Made by a program: the position numbers and the translations under genes
Assembly: GCF_947242115.1 (NCBI RefSeq)
Contig: NC_074719.1
Span: forward strand, 37,538,012-37,602,011
Direction of reading: 5' to 3'
DNA length: 64,000 nt
Origin: Biomphalaria glabrata
Taxonomy: Eukaryota > Mollusca > Gastropoda > Planorbidae
The notes under the pieces: generated by a model
Told to the model about the DNA's origin: nothing
What the model saw: the letters and a program-made list of their open reading frames with translations, nothing else
The model's database searches: none
Part shown: piece by piece, positions 10,734 to 21,832 of the stretch
Layout: each line of letters begins with the position of its first letter
Position numbering within the stretch: position 1 is the stretch's first letter

Positions 10734-10860
10734 TCCAGCTAGTATGCCTACGCAAGGAACATTTATGCCAAGTTTTATCAAGATTGGACAAACGGTTTTG
10801 ATTTCTATGCATGACATACACCCATATAAATACCCCTTACCTTCTACTATATCTAAAATA
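10734..10860 (+). repeat. Right-hand part of the older repeat hit by the LTR element
   Basis: Begins after the ACGAT duplication with TCCAGCTAGTATGCCTACGC and carries ATGCCAAGTTTTATCAAGAT, CGGTTTTGATTTCTATGCAT and CATACACCCATA, then an ATA-rich tail. This style of ending is common to dispersed repeats of molluscs (inference from general knowledge). Confidence 0.4.
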
Positions 10861-12238
10861 ATAATAATAACTTTCAAAAATTATATTTTAAATGTTTGTT
10901 TTTAATTTAGTTGTTTTTTTTACACAAAAGATCTTCATTCTGATGTTAATCACAGTTATCTGCTCTTTGTTTGCATTATGATGTTGAAGATTCGCTTTAC
11001 AAACTTTACATTATTTAATTAAACAAAAATATACCGTAGGAGAAATGTGCAGGAAATATGAAAATCGTCAGAAAATGTAAATAGGAAGTTTGGAAATATT
11101 TGTGAAATAGATAAACAAAACAATGATGAGGAAGCTATATTTAAACCACAGAAACTTGAAACTGAAATTATTTATGTTGCCAACTCAAAGTTACTAATTA
11201 ATATAAAAAAATCTCTACAAGCTTAAGATATTAAAATTTGATTTTAAAATATCAAAATTTGCACAACATTAATCTTCTATATAAAATCCTGGGCCCTGAT
11301 CACTCACTAACTGATAATCACTAGCTCACCTCCCACTTGCCGTGGACGATAAAAGACGAACATTTAATCTGTTATTACTGAACTGAAGCTTAGAACAACT
11401 AAGCTATTTACAAAAATAAAAAAATCGCAGCTGTTAAATTTACCAAAAGTAAAAAATAAAGATTTTTTAAAATCTTTATTTCGATCCAGTGTGGGATTTT
11501 TTAGAGCCAACATTGAGTTTACCGAACGATAGTTCAGAGTGCATTTCTAATGATCAGGCAGCCACATTTGAATCTAAACTTGACACCAGTCGAATGATTC
11601 AGTTTTGCTAGTCAGGCCATCGCTATGTCTCGACACTTCTTCAGAACCGAGCTTCTTGTGCGAGTGCCTCCATCTCATTGAGCTAACGAGTCAATTGTTT
11701 ATAATCTTACTTGATCGATATTTGATTTCCAGTACATGACGTCATATAGTTCAATAATAGTTGATTATCTAAACGGTAGCCTACGTCTAATATTGAATGA
11801 TCTATATTTAGCCATGAGCTCACCAACAATCGCGTCTCTACAATATGTCGACAAATGACGTAGGTCTAGGAGGTCCAGTTACCATAAGTAGAACGCAATG
11901 ATTTATTTTTTTTGGGAGGTTCTGAGTCATGACCGTTGTCATTAAACAAAGTCTGTTGACAAAGTTCGAATCACACTTGGGCATAACTTGTGTCTTATCT
12001 GTATTTATAGGTCAGTGATTCTCAAACAGAATGTATTGGGTAACTGTAAGTACTTCCTGGCTGTCATACTGAAAAAAAATATATTGTGGCAGTTAACAAA
12101 AGCAATAGGCATACTATATTTAGAATAGGGAATTACCGTTGAGTATTGTAGTCAATGCAGTAATCTGTCCTAGTGCCAGGCCCTGACTTGTTTCCTCTGT
12201 TACTTACTATGTAACTAAAAGAGGCACTTCAAAATAGA
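10861..12238. other. Intergenic, no gene seen
   Basis: AT-rich to about 11.5 kb, then more mixed. No open frame with recognisable similarity, no splice-framed exon and no repeat shared with the rest of the window was found. Confidence 0.5.
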
Positions 12239-12283
12239 TGCAGTGGCGTCGCTAGGTGGTGCTAGAAGTCCTGACAGCACTGG

Positions 12284-12848
12284 GTAACACAAACACCGGG
12301 TAACACTAACACCGGGTAATGCCAACACCGGGTAATGCCAACACCGGGTAACACAAACACCGGGTAACACCAACACCGGGTAATGCCAACACCGGGTAAC
12401 ACAAACACCGGGTAACACAAACACCGGGTAACACAAACACCGGGTGACACAAACACCGGGTGACACAAACACCGGGTAATGCCAACACCGGGTAATGCAA
12501 ACACCGGGTAACACAAACACCGGGTAACACAAACACCGGGTAATGCCAACACCGGGTAACACAAACACCGGGTAACACAAACACCGGGTAACACAAACAC
12601 CGGGTGACACAAACACCGGGTGACACAAACACCGGGTAATGCCAACACCGGGTAATGCCAACACCGGGTAACACAAACACCGGGTAACACAAACACCGGG
12701 TAACACAAACACCGGGTAACACAAACACCGGGTAACACAAACACCGGGTAACACAAACACCGGGTGACACAAACACCGGGTAATGCCAACACCGGGTAAT
12801 GCCAACACCGGGTTAACACAAATACCGGGTAACACCAACACCGGGTGA
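12284..12848. repeat. 16-bp minisatellite with 160-bp higher-order repeat
   Basis: About 35 head-to-tail copies of TAACACAAACACCGGG with variants TAATGCCAACACCGGG and TGACACAAACACCGGG. A block of ten units starting at 12381 recurs from 12541 in the same variant order, giving a 160-bp higher-order period. It directly follows CAGTGGCGTCGCTAGG at 12241, which resembles a hAT-type terminus, so the array may have grown from a transposon end. All three minus-strand frames stay open (12215-12876) and each reads the same 16-residue repeat because 16 is not divisible by three; no gene is implied. Confidence 0.95.
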
Positions 12849-13106
12849 CATCAGTTGGTAACACCAAAAGGGACAAAACGTAAGAAATAAAGAACGTTTA
12901 AACAAGATTTACAAATAACGTTGGTGGGTAAAACCGTAGGGTCAATGCATGCAAGTAAAAGTGCAGGGTTTTAATATTTTCAGCGCAAAAAAAGACAAAA
13001 AAAAAAGACAAGAGCTATGAGCTGCAAACTATCAATAATCACAACCTTACCTTACCTGCATACACCTTAGAAGTATGAGGGGCGTAAGTGTTGCCGATAG
13101 GATTGT

Positions 13107-13523
13107 ATGGTTTGGTCGGCTTTGTCCAAGATGAACAGTATCAATGCCAGGGTTAAAAGGTCCCAGTTTCGTTGGACAAGACATGTACTCTGCATGCCAG
13201 AAAATCGCCTTCCCAAACGACTTCATTACGGGGAGCTGTGCGCAGGAAAGCGTTCCCGGGTGTGTGTGTGTCAATACAAGCGTTATAAAGACACCCTTAA
13301 GAGCTCCCTTAAGGAGTGTGATATTGACATTCACGGCTGGGAAGCACTAGCTTTTGATCGCTCCTCATGGCGTGAAGCTGTGAGTCTAGGAGTCTCGAGA
13401 TTTGAAGCAAGAAGAGTGGCCAGGGCGAAAGAGTGCCAAAGCAACAAAAAAGCTTATCTGCAACTGACCAAACCTACCCGCGCCACGTATGCGGCCGGCT
13501 TTTTAAGCAAAGATTGGACTTAA
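13107..13523 (+). mobile_element. LINE polymerase C-terminal tail (HVLCMPENRLPK type)
   Basis: Open frame of about 138 residues. QFRWTRHVLCMPENRLPK, then LHYGELCAGKRS, YKRYKDTLKSSLKECDI, WEALAFDRSSWREAVSLG and a basic EARRVARAKE stretch follow the order of the C-terminal tail of a widespread non-LTR retrotransposon polymerase, often annotated in genomes as an endonuclease-reverse transcriptase. The catalytic reverse-transcriptase domain and the final zinc finger are absent. It is a 5'-truncated fossil and not a host gene. Confidence 0.8.
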
Positions 13524-13639
13524 CAGTCATCTCCGATCATAGGAAATGAGAAATGTGCTCTTCTTCGATCACAAAGGAGGAGCTTTATATTTATTGTTTA
13601 GCCGGCTTTGTCAAAAAAATTGACCTGGATGTATCCAAA

Positions 13640-13862
13640 TGGAAATCTACTTATATGCATTTACTTTCATATTCCAGATTTTTATCTGTAAAATGTTTTA
13701 CATGTTTCGGATGTTCCTTCAGAGTTGAAGATAGTTTACTTCCTAGTCCAAACCTCCCGCAGGACGACGGGGGATGGCAGCGGGCAGGGTTTGAACCCTC
13801 GACCGTCGATAAATCCGAACGACAGTCCAGCGCGCTAACCGCACGACCAGGCAGCCATCCAA
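13640..13862 (-). mobile_element. tRNA-derived SINE, family B
   Basis: On the minus strand: TGGTCGTGCGGTTAGCGCGC (A box) and GAGGGTTCAAACCCTGCC (B box), then a tail with CCGTCGTCCTGCGGGAGG, TTGGACTAGGAAG and GAACATCCGAAACATGT. The same tail occurs at 19.2-19.35 kb and, more worn, at 51.36-51.5 kb. Confidence 0.85.
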
Positions 13863-13887
13863 TCTATGTCGGATAGCTATAAATGCT

Positions 13888-13891
<4 letters not shown>

Positions 13892-13920
<29 letters not shown>

Positions 13921-13951
13921 CTGTGTGTGTGTATGTGTGTGTGTGTGTGTC
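13892..13951. repeat. (GT)n microsatellite
   Basis: About 60 bp of GT dinucleotides with a CT and an AT interruption, next to SINE B. Confidence 0.95.
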
Positions 13952-14039
13952 CCCGAAGTAGACGATTCAGTAGGTCCATTCGTAGGTGGAAGCGGAAGGA
14001 GTCAGAAACGCTCTAGAAAACATCCAGAAACGAATTGAC

Positions 14040-14780
14040 GAATGAACAGCGGCACCGGCTAATGTAAACTAATCCAGACTAACTATCCTGCCTACCAGCT
14101 CTCGAGAGCTCAGAGACGTGGCCTACCCCGCCGGCAAAGTCTATGGCGTACGTGGAGCGCCTAGAAGGAAAACACAAGAGACGCATGGTGATGCAATGGA
14201 TTCCATTGTGGACTCAGAGGAAACGTCAGGGCAGACGGTCGGACAAAGCTAGAAACACATCTTGACCCACCAGAGGAGCAGTAAACAAATGAGTGTGCAA
14301 AAGCCAGGATTTGTGAATGGATCAAGTCCAAATGGTACGATAACTTTGACCATTTCAGCAAGGGACGGGAACTTTCTAAAACTTTCTAACAGGAAAGACG
14401 AGTGGTGGCAGCTAGGTTCAAGCAATTTAGGCACGTTTTCGCACGTGGCACTATGCAATAGAAGACTATTTCGCTAGGATCCAAGAGAACCACTATCCCA
14501 GATGTCGCCACCGCTACCAAGAAGGCGAGACAGTAGAACATATCCTTAATGAGGACAGGGTGCTCAGAAACTATTTCGAAGGTACGACTGGTCTTCTCAA
14601 CGGTATAACTGGTGCATAATTCATGAAGCGCTGGTTGTGAATGTGTATGTGTTTCGTGTGTGAATGTTGTTCGAATTTTTAATCAATATTGTTTTTGTAC
14701 AGTAGTTTCGCTGAGCTTGTCAATTGTAGTCAAACTGAATTTCCATTAGATTGGGTCAATAAAAATTATCTTATCTTATG
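14040..14780 (+). mobile_element. LINE 3' end fragment with ATCTTATCTTA tail
   Basis: Pieces of translation such as CRHRYQEGETVEHIL resemble the cysteine/histidine motif after the RNase H region of I/Jockey-type LINEs. The stretch finishes with a non-coding part and TCAATAAAAATTATCTTATC, a terminal style frequent in LINE 3' ends. Frames are broken throughout. Confidence 0.5.
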
Positions 14781-15638
14781 CGGGGGTCATGCCCTGTACA
14801 GAGACAGGCATCCCCTACAGAACACTGCCAGATACCTGGACCGTGCTGCAAGAGAGTAATCATGGATCTTTAGTGCATGGAGGCTTACAAATGGTGTATC
14901 CGGTGTACAGAACATAGGAAGGTTTACGGTAATTTATTGTGCACTTTGTAGCAGTGAGAGCTCTTTCCCAATGTTTCTCTTTATATTTGATTACATTGTT
15001 CTCCCTTGAGTCCCCTCTAACTTCTCTATAGCATATAGAATTCTATTTCTGATTTACTGTATATTTCTACATGTGTAGGGCGTGATCATCTTCTTTATTG
15101 AACTAACGTCTGTATTATATTAGATATGGTAGGTATACACATATGTACAGTATGCAGCATATCTTTATATCCACATCTAGACGAAAAGGAGATTGCTGTG
15201 TTAAAAATGTATCGTGAGCATCTCCTATAAATAAAAATGCTCTATTGATTGTGTGGTGTGTGCTGAGATCTGTCAAAGTCTTTAAATTATTAAAATACAA
15301 CAAACAATAATAAGAACCGAAATCACGCGACCCCCCCCACCACTTCAATACTGTATTTCTTGGAAAGTGACTAGATCTATAAATAGATTACCGGCCCTTA
15401 TTCAGCCTTGACAACCATAAGCCACTTCTGCTAGTAAGTAAACAAGGGAACGACATAATTGTAATTGTTGATGAGACGCTCTTCAATCCATATCTCTTGC
15501 GGTAGAACCTTTCCCCCCTCCCCCAGGAGAGGACTGGCTATATGGGCCTGTGGGCAAATACCACGTAGGCCGGTACGCGATTGGGCTAGTAGAACCACTG
15601 AAAGGGCCGCGTTGCTGCCACTAAGGCTCGTATTCAAT
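14781..15638. other. Mixed repeat-derived sequence, no gene
   Basis: A worn LINE-tail-like block at about 15070-15120 (TGTAGGGCGTGATCATCTTC) resembles the tail at 25.44-25.49 kb. The rest gives no recognisable frame; the two overlapping 60-70-residue frames at 15.43-15.65 kb have no family resemblance. Confidence 0.4.
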
Positions 15639-15864
15639 CAGGGGCGTAACTAGGGATTTGGGGGCCCGGGGGGATTGACCTCTTTGGGGGCCCCTTGCAT
15701 TTTGACATTGGACATATGACATGGGATAATGTAGCCTACGCAAAAATATATAAGCCCCAAATCAAACTGGTTCAGTATATCAGTAAATTTAACAAAAAGT
15801 AATCAAGACTCTTTTAATGAATAATACCGTTGTTTATTAGTTAAATAATGCACAAGTGACAAAT

Positions 15865-16640
15865 CTAAATTGATATCGCTTCACGTCGTGCATTCTGTGC
15901 AGCAAAGACATCTATAACATCAACTACATCGATACTTTCTAGTATTTGTGACTTCACTGACATTAAAGCCATGATAAGCCTTTCTTGTGTCATTGTGCTC
16001 CTGAGATAGCTTTTGATGAACTTGAGCTTTGAGAATGATCTCTCACATGACGTAATGGAAGTGGCCTGAGTTAGCAGTATTCGGAGGAGGTTGCAAAGTT
16101 TGAGCACACGTAATTACCATATGAAGCCTGTTTCCTCAATATGTCTATTGGTGATTGTATTACTGGTTTGTTGATGAAAAGTGCTCGTGCATCAATGACA
16201 TCATTGAAAAAGCGATTTGCCATTTCTTTCATCATACAAACAGGAAAAGTAGCACAGTTTGTCATAAGCAGGTCTTCATCTAACAGGTGTCTTGGTTCAA
16301 GAAGAAACCCAAAGGTATCCATTTTCTTTCCAGCCTTTGGAATCTGTCCAGCACTTCTGTCGCAACACGTTTAAATTGCAGTTCTATTGACAGTCCTACA
16401 TTAGAACTCAACTTCCCATCAAGTATTTTCTTTCTTCTGGTTGTTTTCATTACTGGGAATCCATAGTATTCACTACCTTCTTTTGCTTTTTCGATGGATT
16501 GGGTTTTTGTCAGATTCTCATCATTTTGCAGAAAGCATGAAAGGGTACTAATTTCTTTAGCAGCTTCCCGTATATGCAGTCCAGACTTTTGTAGTTTCTT
16601 CCGAACTGTATTAATTGGGCGCAGGAGCTTTGACCAGAAT
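15865..16640 (-). pseudogene. hAT transposase C-terminal remnant
   Basis: Readable segments in order include a lysine-rich region, LLEPRHLLDEDLL, then the conserved ITSCERSFSKLKFIKSYLRS dimerisation motif and QERLIMALMSVKSQI, ending at a stop at 15865. The family's transposase cuts and pastes DNA through an RNase H-like fold whose C-terminal part forms the dimer. Frameshifts between segments and absence of the N-terminal catalytic half show it cannot work. Confidence 0.8.
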
Positions 16641-16691
16641 TCCAGATAGGCAAAAAAATCTTAATTTTCCACTGCATGAAGAAGGTTCTGT

Positions 16692-18160
16692 GCTAATATT
16701 ATATGGTATTATGTCATTGTTGGTTATTTATGTTTTCTGCGCAAGCAAAAGGATTCAGAGCATACAAAAGTGGGAAAGATCCATATCTCGTTATGCTCGA
16801 GTATAGAAATACTCCGATAAGTGGACTGCCGTATTCACCATCACAACTGCTGACGAGTAGAAGACTCGGGGAATCATTCCAACTGATCCCAAACTATTGA
16901 AACGATTGGTAGCTGAAAATGCAGAGACATTACTCAACGAACGACAGATGAAAAGCAAAGTGAAATACAATGCAAAAGCAAGACTACCTAAAGATTATTC
17001 TGTCGGAGAGTTCGTCTAGGTCAAACATGGCAGAAAGCAGTTGTCATAAAAAATTATTCAGCACCCAGATCTTACATCATAAAGACAAACGGAAAAACAT
17101 ACAGACGAAATCAACGCTTTTTGAATAAGAGTTTCGATGAAGACATCTCTGGGTACTATGATACCGATGGAGACAATGAACTGCAAACTGTTGGAACAAA
17201 CGAAACTGACAGTTATAGACCAACGTCTAGAGAACTTGTTGTGCCAGTCAAGACAACCAGAAGTGGACGAATTGTTAAAGTTCCTAGTAGACAGGGCCGG
17301 CCTTAGACCACTGCAGCCTATGCGGTGGCAGTGGGCCCCGCGCTTTCATAGGACCAGCGCTAATTCTAAGTATACATTATTAAATTAAACCATTATAACG
17401 TATATAAAATAACAGGGTTTTCGCGACCTCCTGATTTTTCAGGGCCTCCAGGAAATCTCATGAAAAGACTAAATATACGATAAAGTCCTGAACTTTTTAA
17501 AAATTTATTCAAATCTCCTGAAGAATAGACGAAATTGACATTTTGGGGTGCCTATAAGTAAAAAGTGACATTGCGAGCTTTCATTTGATAAAAATTTATT
17601 GCAAAGACGAAAGTAGGCTTATTTTCTAATAAAAAAAAATAATATTGAAATTATGCTCATCCCTACCCAGACTAGGCACCGCGCGATCCGTTTCGCATAG
17701 GGCCCCGCAAATGCTAGGGCCGGCCCTGCTAGTAGATATCACTCTTAAGAACTTTAAATAGAAGGGTGTGATAATAACTTCAAAAGGAAGGATGTGCTAA
17801 TATTATATGATATTACGACTTACGTTATTGTTTGTTGTTTATGTTTTGTGCGAAAGCAAAAGGATTAGATGGAAATAAAAAGAGAGAGTTTCCATTGGAT
17901 TGAGGAAAGATGAATAAAGGGGTAATAACTCGAGTGTGAAGTTTGACTCTGAAATTATAAACGCCAAAACCGAATAATAGACAATTTTAGCATTATTAAG
18001 AATAACTTTTAGATCTGTTATACTCGATTCTGTAAATTTTGCTTCAAGGTTAATTAGTGTAGCCATAAAATACTCGCCATTTAGATCTATTATTAGTAAA
18101 GGTAACAAGATACCTGGAATTCGCTGTATACCATGCAGTTTTATTCGTGGCAACAAAGTT
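16692..18160 (+). mobile_element. Ty3/gypsy LTR retrotransposon fossil
   Basis: Both ends carry the TGTGCTAATATTATATG motif that opens its LTR (near 16692 and 17792). Between them lies the C-terminal part of an integrase region of gypsy type (about 16755-17290). A purine-rich tract sits just before the right-hand LTR. Most of the element is missing and the rest has several breaks; it is an old, non-functional copy. A hAT-type MITE was later inserted into it. The exact right end (about 18160) is uncertain. Confidence 0.7.
17292..17728. mobile_element. hAT-type MITE, CAGGGCCGGCC family, intact ends
   Basis: 437 bp with 15-bp inverted ends CAGGGCCGGCCTTAG / CTAGGGCCGGCCCTG (one mismatch when inverted). 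Exact 8-bp target duplication CTAGTAGA at 17284-17291 and 17729-17736. Inner motif GCAGTGGGCCCCGCGCTTTC near the left is mirrored by GCATAGGGCCCCGC near the right. It has no coding capacity and would need a transposase in trans. Kin: 4939-5454, 18591-19075, 20692 and 46301-48081. Confidence 0.92.
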
Positions 18161-18590
18161 TAAAATGTATAACAAACTTTAAAAAAAACTTTGATTTCTG
18201 TGGGAAAAAATATTTTTAAATGTCAACAAAGTCAACGTACTGATAGACCTAGATCTAGGTTTAGTCCTTGTGATAAATTTAATCCATAAATGTTGAAAAA
18301 AAAAAAGACACACGTTGACACTATTTGTCAATCAAATATATTAAATTTATGTATTTACAATTAAATTTCGGACACCCATTTGGGGGACCCCCTAGGTGGG
18401 GGCCCGGGGGGATTTTAAAATTCTCCCCCCCCCCCTTAGTTACGCCACTGTATTCAATTGTTAACGATTTTATAATGCTCTCTTATAAAAAGGCGTTCTG
18501 AGCCTCATGCTTTAATATAACATTGTTGTTGCTTGTCAGTCGCATATTGTGTGTAAGTAATAAGGTTTACTAGAGGCACAGTATATGGAT

Positions 18591-19075
18591 TCGAGGCCGG
18601 CCTTAGATAATTGGAGGACCTAGACGAAGTGAATTTAGTGGCCCCAAATGAAATAGAAAAATAAAAAATAAACAGCGAACAAATACAATTACGCAATGTA
18701 TTTAAAACCTAGTGTACTCTATGGCCATATTACAAGATCTTCGGGGCTCGCAAAAGAACTTCAACAGTACCAGGAAAAAGAAGAAGAGGCAGACAGAAAA
18801 AGCGACGGGAGGACAACATAAAAGAATGGACGGGCCTGCCATTGAAAGAGGTTCTAAATAAGGCAAAAGACAGGGAGGAATGGAGAAAGACGGTCGACTA
18901 GTCTTGCTTGGTGCCCCAACAGACTAAGGGATATGTAAAGGTACTCTAACAATAACGTGGGGCAAAGCTGTCGATACTTCCTCTCTTAAAAAATTGTTTT
19001 GAGTCCTATGTGAGGCCACCACTAATCAGAGGCCCTAGGTGGCTACCTAGTTTGCCTATACCTAAGGCCGGCCAC
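18591..19075. mobile_element. MITE, CCGGCC-terminal family, holding a LINE tail
   Basis: Inverted ends GGCCGGCCTTAGA and CTAAGGCCGGCC; the inner right end (GGCTACCTAGTTTGCCTA) matches the inner left end of 4939-5454. A LINE tail occupies its middle (about 18735-18960). Target duplication not resolved. Confidence 0.7.
18735..18960 (+). mobile_element. LINE polymerase tail (GRQKKRREDNIKEW type)
   Basis: In one frame: TVPGKRRRGRQKKRREDNIK then EWTGLPLKEVLNKAKDREEW and a stop after KTVD at 18900, the usual end of a non-LTR polymerase ORF. It is different from the families at 13.1 and 52.5 kb. Only the last 55 or so codons are seen. Confidence 0.75.
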
Positions 19076-19184
19076 GATAGATGTAGGCTATTACATTATT
19101 CGTAAAATGTGTTAGATTACTATTACACTGTAGAATCTGCAAGAACTGTGGTCTAGTATGTAGCCTACTCATTGTGAGATATGG

Positions 19185-19350
19185 CTCAGCATGACCAGGA
19201 TGGCAGCCTGGTCGTGTGGTATATGCGCTGCACTGTCGTCTAGAGTTCGTATCCTGCCAGCTGCAACTCCCCCGTCGTCCTGCGGGAGGTTTGGACTAGG
19301 AAGTAAATTTATTGAAGGAACATCCGAAACATGTCAAACATGTTACAAAT
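19185..19350 (+). mobile_element. tRNA-derived SINE, family B
   Basis: GGATGGCAGCCTGGTCGTGT head, then GAGTTCGTATCCTGCC (B box) and the family tail CCGTCGTCCTGCGGGAGG...GGACTAGGAAG...GAACATCCGAAACATGT. Same family as 13640-13862 in the opposite orientation. Confidence 0.85.
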
Positions 19351-19359
19351 AGTTTTCTT

Positions 19360-20690
19360 CAAAACTAAATTACCGCATTAAACTAATAGAACTTTTCGAG
19401 ATCCTTCCTCTCATGTCGAGTCCCAAACACCCTCCCCCTGATCTGGCACTGACCTTAAATCGGAATGAAGCCCTAATAACAAAACAGACAATAAAACTGG
19501 AGATATCAAACACAAAGGCTGAACTACTTTCATTTCATGTATTTAATCAATGACTTCAGTCTCATAGTTCAGACCAGATACCAGGAGAAACAAAGAATCA
19601 CTCTGTAAATAATACTACACCATAACTATTTACATACCGGTACTTCAACACAGATTTGGGTTTCAATAGTCAACAATTCAGATATGGACTTAAAAAGGCA
19701 TTATTAGGAAAGACCAGTTGATATTTATGTAGAAAGACTTGGTTTACATCTCTAATCATGCTCATTGCTAATGGTCATATTTACATTGGAACCAACTTTA
19801 TCCTTATGTAATTCTTAAAATCAAAATAAAAATCTTGAAATTTTAAAAATCATTCATTCAAAATCTGGTATGTTACATTGTTTAAAAAGATAAGATTATG
19901 CACACAACAAAAATGTAAAAAAAAATGTAAATCCATAAAGATATTGTGTTAAATAGACAAGAATTTTTTTTTTCTTTAAAAATTTGTACAGGAAAAAAAA
20001 AAGCAAGAAATTATTCCAAGAATCATAAAACTATAACATAAATGCAAAGAAGTATAATGAAATGATACTGTAAAAATGTACACCAACATATTACAAAAAC
20101 GCCCCAACACAATAAAACGAACTCAAATTACATTTTTAATTGTTGATTCAAGGGTAAGATCAAGAATGACATGGTGAAGGTAAAAAAAATAAAATAAACA
20201 GGGCTAAGAGATTTGACAACGCATTTTTCTGACATCAACTTCTTAAGACAAAAATTGTTAAAGCAATGGATAGATTTTTAAGCCTATGGTTATGTCTGTT
20301 TTATTTTTTTTGAAACAACTTTTCATAGCAACTATAATGTGAGCTCCATGTTGAAGTTACAAAGATGACAATGCTGAAGAAATTATCTAGAAAACAAAAA
20401 AATCCAGTTGCCTTGCATTACTGAGCAACAAAGTGTACAAACTCTAGAGGCTATCACTCTAATTTACTTAGTAACATGAGATTCAATAAAAACAAAGATA
20501 AATGTTCACAGATAGGTAATCTACACAGCTATTTACATGAGGCACAGAACCCCGGTGCAAAGCCCTCAGCTCCTTGGAGGACAATAGTGGTCATCATCAA
20601 ACCAGGATGGACGAACTATAATAATAATACTGGAATGTTAGTTAAATTAAGGATACTGAAAATTATAACACTGAAAATTAAAACCATTGT
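19360..20690. other. AT-rich, repeat-poor stretch, possible long 3' UTR of the kinase gene
   Basis: No coding frame. It contains poly(A/T) tracts and lies on the 3' side of the minus-strand kinase, with a MITE half and a LINE tail between. Whether transcripts reach this far cannot be told from sequence. Confidence 0.3.
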
Positions 20691-20691
20691 A

Positions 20692-20760
20692 CAGGGCCGG
20701 CCTTAGGCCACTGCAACCTATGCGGTCGCAGTGGGCCCTGCAATTCAAGTTTACAACACC
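20692..20760 (+). mobile_element. MITE half, CAGGGCCGGCC family
   Basis: CAGGGCCGGCCTTAGGCCAC and GCGGTCGCAGTGGGCCCTGC match the left ends at 17292 and 46301. No matching right end was found downstream, so the copy is truncated. Confidence 0.7.
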
Positions 20761-20874
20761 AAAATTAGAATCCAGCTTCAAACCCACAAGTTTTTCTCTG
20801 CAAATATTAAAGGCTTGAAATCATGCTTGAGGAAAAAATATGAAGCGGAAGTAGTTTAAGCTGTATAATAATTA

Positions 20875-21150
20875 ACACTCAATTACCCTTTGAATGTCTT
20901 TTTATGGTGCTCGGCATAACAGAGGTGCCCAGGGAAACACTTTAAAGATCAGCTTAACTGACAGAAGAGAGCACCAGGTTGCATGCTGCTTCAGAATGAG
21001 ACAGCTGGAGATCACTTACAAAAGCTGCAGTTGCACATTTAAAAATAAAAGAAAATCAACCAGTGGCAGATCTGCACTGGATGTGGCAAAATATGAAGGT
21101 AGCCATGTGAAATACTGCACTCTTCATTAATCTTCGGACTCAAAAAAAGT
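20875..21150 (+). mobile_element. LINE tail fragment (zinc-knuckle-tail family)
   Basis: Contains EVPREHFKDQLN and, further on, ICTGCGKI, matching in order the copies at 1.9-2.3 kb and 22.9 kb. Frames are broken. It overlaps the probable 3' UTR side of the kinase gene. Confidence 0.6.
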
Positions 21151-21832
21151 CTAATATCCAATAAATGAGATCATGTTTTAAAAACGTGTGCTCCTCCAGA
21201 TAAAATATTGCCTCAAAACATACAATGATCAATGTAATCATGTGTTACCATAAAACTGGTCAATAAATAAAATAACACCATCATATAAAAAATTGTATCA
21301 ACAAATTCACATATTCATCAAGCTGGACGGGGATTTAAAGGATTAATAAATGTCTTCAAGACACTCACTTGCGCTGCAATGCAGCTTTACCGTCATAATA
21401 CTGTACAATATGATAGGAAATAAAAAAGTTTTTCTAACTTTTGTGTAAGAGGAACTCTTTCTTGTCTCATACATAAAAAGAAATTTATTCTATTGGAAAA
21501 TACAAATCAGATTTTTTTAGCTGCATTTATTTCAACTCTACATTTAAAACTAAATTCAAGTGTACAAGGTCAACCCTAGAAACTGAGTGTTAGAGATTCT
21601 GTATTTAAGTTTCAGAAGTTTACTTTTGTAACAAAGAATTCATTCCCTTTTTTTAGCTTCTTTTTCTTTTGTATTTTTATTGTATGTAGAAAAATTATCT
21701 TTTATACACTTATCTACCTTTGCTTAGGAAATAAAGATAACTGGAAATAGGAGCTGATTGGGAAAATTGTACAAAGTCATTCAAGTTCTGCTATCTTAAA
21801 TACTAAGAAAAAAAAAAAAAGAGGATGCACTA

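Larger units (their letters stand above)
15639..18450 (-). mobile_element. hAT DNA transposon, broken, with nested insertions
   Basis: Termini are imperfect inverted repeats (left CAGGGGCGTAACTAGG, right ending CCTTAGTTACGCCACTG) flanked by the exact 8-bp duplication TATTCAAT (15631-15638, 18451-18458), the hAT hallmark. The minus strand encodes the C-terminal part of a transposase of the ZMYM-associated hAT type: SFSKLKFIKSYLRSTMTQER is the dimerisation region. At least three frame shifts separate the readable pieces (16.6 to 15.85 kb), and a Ty3/gypsy fossil occupies the centre. The transposase N-terminal half is not present. A 185-bp MITE at 59245 shares these ends. Confidence 0.9.

Noticed and set aside
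371-12848. Tandem arrays as CRISPR
   Set aside because: Units are contiguous without unique spacers, and the DNA is eukaryotic.
12215-12876. Three overlapping long minus-strand ORFs of 156-208 codons
   Set aside because: They are the 16-bp minisatellite read in three frames; each gives the same 16-residue repeat and there is no start context or splice support.
13107-13523. 138-codon ORF as a novel gene
   Set aside because: Matches the order of a LINE polymerase tail and has no upstream domain.
13743-13979. His/Thr-rich minus-strand ORF
   Set aside because: It is the translated GT microsatellite plus SINE B.
15865-16322. Domesticated hAT transposase gene
   Set aside because: Several frame breaks, missing N-terminal half and intact transposon ends argue for a dead transposon.
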